From Saturnia japonica (Eukaryota > Arthropoda > Insecta > Lepidoptera > Saturniidae): DNA of 64,000 nt. The notes under the pieces are model-generated. The model was given only the letters and a program-made list of their open reading frames with translations. It was not told the origin of the DNA and searched no databases. Positions 55,385-64,000 of the stretch are shown one piece after another; within the stretch, counting starts at the first letter, position 1; each line of letters starts with the position of its first letter. The translations under genes were made by a program, and so were the position numbers. Location of the stretch: contig CM065309.1 of assembly GCA_033032175.1 (NCBI GenBank), positions 8,060,001 through 8,124,000 of the forward strand, written 5' to 3'.

Positions 55385-57779
55385 GTTGTAGTCACGTAAT
55401 GTCGTGCTACCTCGTCCATGGTACATGGTACGGTAGCGCACGACTTGTTCCACTTATAGTATCCACAGTTTATCTATACTTTTTTGAATACCCTATGGTC
55501 CTTGGTATTTATAGTCCATAGTACGTCGTTTTTTATTTCGTTGCAAGTGAGCCATTTTCTAACAGCCAATGTACTCTTTATTCGTAAACCTAATAAGAAA
55601 TTGAAGTAAAGCTAAATATATTTAAGATATATGTATACTCTAAAGGTACCGATATTTTTCTCTAAACGGTTTATGACGGATTTACGAAGATTGGAAAATG
55701 TCAACTAAAATTGTTTGATACCTGTAACGCACTGAATATATTTTTTGTGAAATAGAGAGTTGAATAGTAGGTAATATTGTTATTAAATACATATTTTATT
55801 TAAACAATTATAGATGTTTTAATTACGTGTGGTTTTATTCAGTGTTTAAGTACCTATTGAAAGTATATTTATTTTTAAAAATAAACTTTTAAGAATAAGT
55901 AGCAAAGATACAAATTAATAAACAATAACAGTTGTTTTTCTTCGTCTTGCTCAAGAGGATCGCATTCCTGAGGTAAATATTACAATAAACCATAGACCAA
56001 TAACCAGAGGATAGACGACCATCTTAGAACAATCGTTTTGTTTCGTTAGCGAGGTGATTTACACATATTCACAGACGATACACATACACAACTTTCTATA
56101 GATACCAATTTATACATTTCATTCATGATTGATATCTCCATCGCATTTACTCTTGAAGTGGCCTAATAAGCCGTCCGCTACCTCTCTCTTTCCCTCATTA
56201 TATTTGTATATATGGTACTTGTCAAATTACGTTAGTGATGGAATCATACATTTAAATCGGTACTTTACGGTAAATAAGTAAACTAGTGATGTATTTTCGT
56301 GTCAATCGGTATTTTACTAAACAAATTACCGGTTTTTATCGATATTTTTGCGACGGCAACCATATTTATCAAACTGAATCTTAAAATAAAAGAAACGTAA
56401 GGATTACATAATATTTATTCTTATTGGGATTTACAAATATTAACATGCCATAAAACTTTCCCTTCATACTTCACGGGCTTAGGACCGGCTTTATGCATTG
56501 TTTTAAAACCTCAGACCTAGGAATTTCGGCAGGATCTTGAAGTGTTTTAATTCATACCTTATGTTGGCTCTATATTGTGTAATTTTGACGACATTTTACG
56601 TGATGTAGTTTGGTTACTTTGCACAAGTGGATTATAAATACCTAACTGGGAACATGCATTTTAAGTTCACATAAAACTCCCTGTAAAATTTTAAAAATGG
56701 AACCTCGATCTTGTTGAAGCTATGTTTGAATATTGCAAGATAGATAATTACATTTGAGTAAATACTTATTGTTTAACATTGACTTTGGCTGAAATGTGTA
56801 ATAACAGTAAGAACAGTTGCCATTCAATAAAAGAAAGACGGAGCGCATGGAACTAAAAGTGAAACCAGAAAAAAGGAAATACAAAATGGAACATTATTAC
56901 AATTAAATGATCATAAGAATAAAAATATCACCATAAAACAATAGTTATTAAAAGTATATAAAATAAGTTTCCTAATATGACTCATGAATGTAGACAAAAA
57001 CTACAGAAATAACAGAATTAATCATCAATATAAAAATCAATCGCTCACAACGTATTTCTCAATATTATTACAGACAGGGAAAACAAATTCATATTACAAT
57101 TAATTAATTAAGATCATAAGAATAAAAACATTACAAAATATTAACATAAAACAAAAGTTATTAAAAGTATACTTATAAAATAATTTTCTTAATATGAATC
57201 ATGAATGTTGTTAAAAAATACACCAGACAAATTTGCATGCTTCATAAAATATTTGTATGAATAATTAGTAAATAATACACATAATGCCTAATTAAGTAAT
57301 TAGAAACAAAGAAAATGTGCTAGATTATGACATGATTACATACTAGAATTACATAATTATTATTTACCTTAAAAATCATAACAATACATGTGAGTATATT
57401 CATGCATGTTTTAAATTTTATTTTATAATTGATTCTGATTTAATCAATCAATGTTACATTAGATAACTAAGAACATTACCTAATAATAACAATGAATTAT
57501 TAATAATATATTACAACTAGTAGTAGTACTATATTTTAAAAACAATGTAAACAAAATTTGCATACTCGTTAGAATTAACTATGAGGCATACTGAAGGAAT
57601 TCTGTTAGTAATTGCATAGTGATATATTTTGCAAAGGCATAGTAGATATAGGTATCTAGATCCAGTAATAATATATCTATACATAATAATAGTTAATAGA
57701 GGAATTAAAATAAAGACAATTTTAGTTGCAGAAACTATGATAATAATAAGTAGTACCTATACAGTTAAATATGATTATG
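55385..57779. other. AT-rich spacer
   Basis: Contains the direct duplication at 56890-57215 and otherwise nothing recognisable. Confidence 0.5.
56890..57215. repeat. Direct duplication, two ~110-bp copies 204 bp apart
   Basis: GATCATAAGAATAAAAA and CATAAAACAA, then TTATTAAAAGTATA, occur at 56908 and at 57112 onwards, with several differences. AT-rich and non-coding. Confidence 0.65.
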
Positions 57780-58097
57780 TAGTACTACGCCTTCTAACTG
57801 ATCTGTAACTAAATCCTTTTGTAGCTTTAGTATGGATTAAACTTTCCATTTCTACATCTTTAGATCTGGAATCAATATTATGCATTCGTCTGTTAATATT
57901 AATGCCACCATTGTTTTACTTGGCATTCTAATAAATAACAAATAACCAAAAAGCTTTGAGAAAAGTTTCTTTGTGCATCTCACAATTGTACAATGTAGTA
58001 TCAATTTTTTGTTCCAATGAACATTCTCAGGGGGAATAAAATTCTTTATGAATTCAGTGTCGTCAGTTTCAAAATTATCAATGTATGATCCATATTT

Positions 58098-59456
58098 TTA
58101 TTGGTTTACTAAATTTTGAAGGGTACCTAACATTTTGTCATCATCATTAGCACAATTTGTAAATAATGACTTACCAGTAGTGATGTTATTAATTAATAAA
58201 GTTTTATAAGCCGAGACAAAGTGAGTACAATCTGGGTTGGTATTGAAATTACCATGTGCTCTTATTAGACCAAAAAATTTTTCTAATGGATATTGGTTTA
58301 GTCGTCTGAGACTTAAAAATTTTACACCCTCAATAGAGCGTAAATCAGACCACAGATGTTTCATAGTTTTAATATTATGCATAAAATGCTTCAGTGACAA
58401 AGGCTTGCTTTCCCTTTCAACGGAAGAATCAAACCGCATTGAATTTAGTTTCTTCACAGCATTATTCCAGAAATCTATGTGTTCAGAATTTAAAGATAGA
58501 GCATGTTGCAATTTATAACCAGAGTGACCAAAACGATTTAAACTATCAAACAAATCATTTATAAATAAAAGTATTTCTACTGTGAAAAGATCATTATCAA
58601 TATCCACATTCGGAATAGAATATTCATGCTCCTGTAGAAAAAGCAGGGACTTCATATAAACTTCAAGTGATGTAGCCACTTGTCTGCTGAATACTTGAGC
58701 AGCTAGTTTGACCTGGAAATATACAATAAAGTAATTTTATTTATAAAATAAAAAAATAATGCGGGGCAAAGCTAGTATCCATAATATACAGACGAAGTCG
58801 CGGGTACCAGCTAGTAAATATATATTCAGTAGTATTGGAGATGAAAATGACTAAAATATGTTGAGATCTCTTTAGTATGGGCAATCATACATCACTTTTG
58901 TCAAGCAAAGTGGTCATTTTATAAACTTCACATGCGACTGGGATTTTAATAATTTTACTTACATAGGTACATAGTGTATATAAATGATTTCACGCCTATA
59001 CAGGTTGATTTTTGAGATGGGTCAGTGAGAATTTTACTTACCTTCATTTTATCATATGATGTAGGTTTAACATGTTTGTCGGTGAGTTTAGTGCTTCTTG
59101 CTCGTCCACCATTTCCATCTACTTTATAAAGAATTTCAATGTACTCCCACTTAGCACGCCGATTACCGATGAGAAGATCTTTCTTCTAAAATTTATTGCG
59201 AAAACATTTTAGTAAATGAGGTACATCATAGATGTGATATAGCCGGTTACTATTAATGTTATAGGAAACATTATTATCATTGTAGCCTTCACTGCGTACA
59301 AGTTCTCTATTTGAGTCCGATATTATTAGCTGCAACATTGGCAGAGCTTTGATCACTAACTGTGGCTCTAACTATGAATCCAGCTTTAAAAATTGCAAAT
59401 ACTACCTCCTTGATAATATTCTTTAAAACAAATGTTTTTACTCCATCTCGAGCAAA
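58098..59456 (-). pseudogene. P-element/THAP9-like transposase fossil with one intron
   Basis: Upstream part 59456-59042: GVKTFVLKNIIKEVVF, ATVSDQSSAN, YDVPHLLKCFRN, KWEYIEILYKVD and LTDKHVKP. Downstream part 58712-58098: VKLAAQVFSRQVATSLEVYM, HNIKTMKHLW and YPLEKFFGLIRAHGNFNTNP. A GT-AG intron (58713-59041) joins the two exactly in phase (ATGAAG|GTCAAA). There is at least one frameshift and one stop in the upstream part. The N-terminal THAP DNA-binding domain was not seen. 57780-58097 may contain further C-terminal sequence. Confidence 0.85.
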
Positions 59457-59839
59457 TTAACAATTCCACAAATTAACAATTAAAAAATGTTTAATAATGT
59501 TAATTATGAACAACGAACAATGGCGGTTCAATTTGTTTTGTCAATTTTGACAATTCCAATGAAAATGGCGGCCACAGACCAATATGGCGGAAGAATATCA
59601 ATGAGTATGCCTTTGTGTGAGTATTTCTTTGTGTGAAAGAGAAACGTAGCGGGTACGCTTATGGATTTTTCCCATGTTGAGTGAAATAGATGCGCGAGCT
59701 TTTCGTGTTAAAATATATAGGCGAGTTGACAGAGCCTGCAATAAACGTTGCCAAGTTGCTACTCCTGCTTTTGAGGACAGATTTGGAACCCCCCGTGTGC
59801 CAATAGGTAGGTACGTGTTGCTAACCAAACGCTTCGTAC

Positions 59840-59932
59840 TTTTTTTTTTTTTTTTTTTTTTAGAACTGACTACACCGTTAGCCTTAGGGAGCCTAAAGCC
59901 GCTGCGGCTTTTACAGCTTCACCGGACTTGGA
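59840..59932 (-). repeat. 5'-truncated LINE 3' tail, inverted
   Basis: Reads as a T run of about 22 followed by the complement of the same core. Its long homopolymer suggests the youngest of the tail copies. Confidence 0.75.
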
Positions 59933-60122
59933 ACTACGAAGCGACGCAAGCACTGGTGTTTTATGCTAAAAATAGGTGAGAAGGTGGTAGTGCTTCCACA
60001 GTCGATCTTTGCAAAGGCTATAAAAGTAACGGTTTTGTAATCAAATGACTTCAGGGTTATTAATTAATATGAAATAACTAATTAAAAAGGTAATCAAATC
60101 CAGAAGGTGATTTCAATAAACT

Positions 60123-60350
60123 TGTGGCGACTTATCACAGTAAATAGTTCTTACTTCAGCCACATTCTATTTTGTTTATGATAGACTGGCTGACTTTCAG
60201 GTCTTGAAAAAGATAAAGGAGACGTCTGTCACTGACTGACAGGAAGATATATTATTCTGTAATCGGTTACTAACGACAAAATAAATACAGCAATAATTCA
60301 AACGCTGAGCTGCATTTTTAATTAATAGGATCGGCCAAACGATCCTATAA
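60123..60350 (+). repeat. 5' LTR (approximate)
   Basis: Starts at TGTGGCGACTTATC and ends just before the primer site. Near its right end is a perfect 7-bp stem (AGGATCG...CGATCCT). Limits are inferred without the partner LTR. Confidence 0.6.
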
Positions 60351-60351
60351 T

Positions 60352-60365
60352 TGGTGACCCCGACG
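60352..60365 (+). promoter_or_regulatory. tRNA-Trp primer binding site
   Basis: TGGTGACCCCGACG directly follows the LTR and is complementary to the tRNA-Trp 3' end. Confidence 0.8.
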
Positions 60366-60570
60366 ATTAAAGACGCAACATTTGCCGACGCTTGGAACGT
60401 GACGATCCATGTACAAGCGACGCACCGGCCGGCCTGAAGCCAGCTATACTTGCATTACTCGTCTACCAAGAAGTTAACGCTCGAGAGGGAAAGCACCACC
60501 GCGCACACGCCGAGAAATACGGAGAGAAATACTAGCATTTCACATAGTCTTTCAATAATATTTTTATAAA

Positions 60571-63500
60571 ATGGCTGAAGGTGGCGTATCCGACACTGTT
60601 GATATTAGGGATAAGCAGAACCCACTTCTAGAGGTGCACCGTGTTTCCATCCGCACCTCTCCGTTCTGCAAAGACCGCCCAGATCTTTGGTTTGCGAGCT
60701 TTGAGGCCCAATTCAACATTAACCGGATTACAGTAGAAACAACAAAATTTAATTATGCAGTATCGTTACTTGACACTAGTTGCACTTGTGAGGTTGAGGA
60801 CATCATTATTTCACCTCCTCAGACCAACCCTTACACGACTCAAAAAACTGCAATAATTGCTAGATTCTCAGATTCCTATGAAGAGAAAATGCGGCGGCTG
60901 CTAGAAAAAGAACAGATTGGTGACAGGAAGCCCTCTACATTTCTCCGCCACCTCAGATTTCTGGCAGGACCTGCATTCCCAGACAAGCAGATGAAATATA
61001 TCTGGTCTAGTCGACTTCCCAGACAGTTGCAGATTATTTTGGCTGCTCAACGCCTGGAGTAACTTAGTGAGCTGGCAGAATTAGCTGATACCCTAATAGA
61101 CATACAATCCCAGCCGTTTGAGGTAGGTGCTAGTACAATTTCACTTACCCCACCAGCAACGGAACAGAATGCATTCCTCTCGCTTCAAGAACAAGTAACA
61201 GAACTCTCCCGTGCTGTTGCTTCTCTTACAGCTACGGGGGGATCATATAGAGAGAAGTCACGCGATCGTAGCAGCAGCAGATCGTGTAGCTGCAACCGTT
61301 CACGATCACCACAATCAAGGAATCCCGACCTATGTTGGTACCACGAACGAATTGGTAAGCGAGCACAAAAATGTACACAGCTATGCACGTGGACCAAAAA
61401 ATCATTCGGGAAACGCGACAAGCGATCGGTAGTTGCGAGTACCGATCGCCCGCTCTCAAGTCGTCGCCTGTTTGTACTGGACCGGTGTACAAAACAAAGA
61501 TTTTTGATTGACACTGGCTCTGATATTTGTTGCTTTCCCCGACGATTTGCCAGAGGCCATTTTATTAGCAGTGGATATGACCTCAGTGCAGCCAATGGCA
61601 CTTCAATTAAAACTTTTGGCAGTATTTCTCTTAATTTAAATTTAGGATTACGCCGTGATTTTAGATGGAATTTTATAATAGCTGATGTTAGCACACCCAT
61701 TATCGGATCAGATTTTTTAAGTTTTTACAACCTTTTACCGGACTGTAGGCACGAACGGGTGATCGATGGTACGACCAAGCTGTGGATACCAGCTTCAAGA
61801 GCGCACACTTCCCAGGACAGCATTAAAGCAGTCACATGCGGGAACTCACCTTTCGAGCAGGTGCTCGCTGAGTTTCCGGACATCATGCGTCCTCCGGGAA
61901 TAGACAGAATAGTCAAACACACTACTGTCCACTACATCAATACCACTGATGGTCCACCAGTCAGCTGCCGTCCCCGCCGCCTGGGCCCAGAAAAATTGCA
62001 TATAGCACAGCAAGAATTTAATGCAATGTTACAATGTGGTACCGCACGACCTTCCAGCAGCTCGTGGTCATCGCCCCTGCACCTCGCTCCTAAGAAGGAC
62101 GCAACATGGCGACCATGCGGTGACTACAGAGCACTTAATGCCCGCACCATACCGGACAGGTACCCAGTCCGACACATAGGGGATTTTTCACAAAACCTAA
62201 CTGGATCCACCATATTTTCCACCATAGATTTAGTAAAAGCATACCAACAAATACCTATTAATAGCTCTGATACCTGCAAAACAGCCATAATAACACCCTT
62301 TGGACTTTACGAATTTCCTTATATGACCTTCGGTCTCAGAAATGCTGGTCAGACCTTTCAAAGGTTTATCGATGAAGTGGTGCGTGGACTTGATTTTTGC
62401 TTTGCTTACGTAAATGACATTTTGATCCACAAAATTGACAGTTCCCAGCATATTCAGCACCTCAAAATTATTTTCCAACGCCTTCAACAGTACGGTGTGG
62501 TAATAAATCCAGCAAAATGTGTTTTTGGAGCAGCTGAAGTCTCCTTTTTGGGATACCGCATTAATGCCCAAGGGACTCAACCTCCTGACGATCGCATCCA
62601 AGCTCTTCATGGTTATCCTCCACCCAAGACTGTACAAGGCATGCGTAGGTTCCTCGGCATGATAAACTTTTATCGTAGATACCTACCTTGTGCGGCAAAG
62701 TATCAAGCGCCCCTCATCGATGCCGTAGCAGCCACGGGGAGCAAAGGTGCAAAACCTTTCCCCTGGACGCCTGAACTTCAAAAACATTTCGAAACTTGCA
62801 AGCAAAGCTTATCAACAGCGACCATGTTGTACAACCCAAGCCAGCAAGCACAACTCGGTGTATTCACCGACGCGTCAGGATCATATATTGGCTCCTGTCT
62901 CCAGCAACGCAAAAACGAAACTGACAGCTGGCAACCTCTAGCTTATTTCAGCAGGAAATTGACTGCAAAGCAAGCAGAATGGCCCACCTACTATAGGGAA
63001 CTTCTTGCCATTTATGAAAGCGTGCAGCACTTTAGACACATACTGGAGGTCCAACATGTAACTATTTTCACAGACCACAAGCCTATCATTTATGCTTTTC
63101 AGCAACAGCGAGAAAAACTTCCACCAGCACAACTCAATCAACTAAGTTTTATAAGTCAGTTTTCAACAGACATAGTTCACATCAAAGGGGAGGACAATGT
63201 GGTTGCGGATACTATGTCTCGCGTGGAGGCTGTATCTTTAGCAGATGACTTCGCTGCACTCGCGAATGCTCAAGCCGTTGACGAAGAACTCGAAAAGCTT
63301 CGTACCGGTTCTTCTCTTAAATTGGAATTGCTTCACATTCCAGGAAAAAACATCCAGGTGACTTGCGTTACATCCACGGGCAAGCCTAGACCTTACCAAC
63401 CCGCATCATTCCGTCGCTCGACGTTTCTGAGACTCCACAACCTCAGTCACCCTAGCGCACGTGCAAGCGCTCGCCTGGTGTCTGACCGCTATGTTTGGCC

Positions 63501-64000
63501 TTCCATGCGCAAAGACTGCATGGCTTGGGCTCGCTGTTGCATTGCATGCCAACGCTGCAAAGTCTCCCGTCACGGAAGGTCGCCGTTAGGAAACTTCACT
63601 GGAAAGTCAGCCCGTTTCCAGCACGTCCACTTGGACATCATAGGCGCACTTCCCCATTCTGGTGGTTATACATACTGTCTGACAGCCGTCGACAGATTTA
63701 CCAGATGGCCGGAAGTATGGCCAATGTCGGGCATTACCGCAGAAGAGGTAGCCGACACATTCGTTTCCGGATGGATCTCGCGATATGGCGTTTCACTTGT
63801 CATCACAACAGACCAAGGGCGACAATTCGAATCTGCCCTTTTTGCCCATCTAATGAAGATCTGCGCAACAAAACGTATCCGGACGACAAGCTATCACCCG
63901 CAAGCAAATGGAATGGTAGAACGCCTTCACAGGCAATTAAAAGCTGCCCTTATGTGCCATGGGAGTACATGGAGCAAGGCTCTACCGCTAGTGTTGCTTG
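60571..64000 (+). pseudogene. Gag-Pol polyprotein of the CsRn1-like element
   Basis: One frame runs from the ATG at 60571 to the window end (1143 codons) with a single internal stop, TAA at 61060. Gag is about 60571-61420, with finger CX2HX9CX3C at CWYH...KCTQLC. Protease has LIDTGSD (about 61502). RT follows, with YVND at about 62407 where YVDD is expected. RNase H has FTDASGS; integrase has an HHCC finger (about 63430-63560), then the D, D and E of the core ([25 protein letters not shown]). The stop and the changed catalytic aspartate both suggest a dead copy. The described breaks are observations only. Confidence 0.9.

Larger units (their letters stand above)
60123..64000 (+). mobile_element. 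Ty3/gypsy retrotransposon, CsRn1/Kabuki-like, cut by window end
   Basis: The order is 5' LTR, primer binding site, gag, protease, RT, RNase H, integrase. The primer site TGGTGACCCCGACG matches the 3' end of tRNA-Trp, and the Gag finger has the C-H-C-C order; both are known marks of the CsRn1 clade. The 3' LTR lies beyond the window, so LTR identity and target duplication cannot be checked. Confidence 0.9.

Overview
This window is AT-rich, intron-rich and packed with transposable elements. The genes are eukaryotic: GT-AG introns, a complete 12-exon SEC63 gene and a 2-exon ISCA1 gene. The repeat types (short Helitron-like elements flanked by A and T, RTE and Jockey LINEs, a CsRn1/Kabuki-type Ty3 element, DD41D mariners) point to an insect, most likely a moth or butterfly. 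That assignment is inference from repeat style. No bacterial features, CRISPR arrays or complete tRNA/rRNA genes were seen.

Layout. 1-9842: no host gene; a mariner fossil, a LINE fragment and several Helitron-like elements. 9843-10220: an isolated CpG/GC-rich island that looks like a promoter or first exon. 11821-39032 (minus): SEC63, the ER J-protein. Its 12 exons join in frame to 759 codons plus a stop across 27 kb, and its introns are full of mobile DNA. Intron 10 (10.6 kb) holds Jockey pieces, one DD41D mariner, one DD34D mariner and LINE tails. Intron 8 holds a MITE with ~52-bp inverted ends. Intron 6 is mostly a hAT-like element containing a run of short stem-loops. Intron 5 holds a second DD41D mariner nested in a Helitron-like element. 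39051-48960: intergenic; a hAT-like candidate, a Tigger-like transposon with a nested MITE, a 5'-truncated RTE LINE, LINE tails, a Helitron-like element and an LTR-like fragment. 48935-49275: a 170-bp tandem duplication just upstream of ISCA1. 49422-50245 (plus): ISCA1, mitochondrial Fe-S assembly. 51110-59932: remnants of BEL/Pao, pogo/CENP-B-type and P-element transposases, plus one open stretch ending in a strong splice donor that may be an exon of an unrecognised gene. 60123-64000: a Ty3/gypsy (CsRn1-like) retrotransposon cut by the window end.

The two confident host genes are unrelated housekeeping genes: SEC63 recruits BiP to the Sec61 translocon, and ISCA1 acts late in [4Fe-4S] cluster assembly. 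I found no new multi-gene system. The most interesting structures are two near-identical DD41D mariners in opposite orientation inside one gene, carrying different inactivating lesions; a filled-site/empty-site pair for one of them; the stem-loop run inside the intron 6 element; repeat ends lying almost on SEC63 splice sites; and the candidate orphan exon at 54657-54884.
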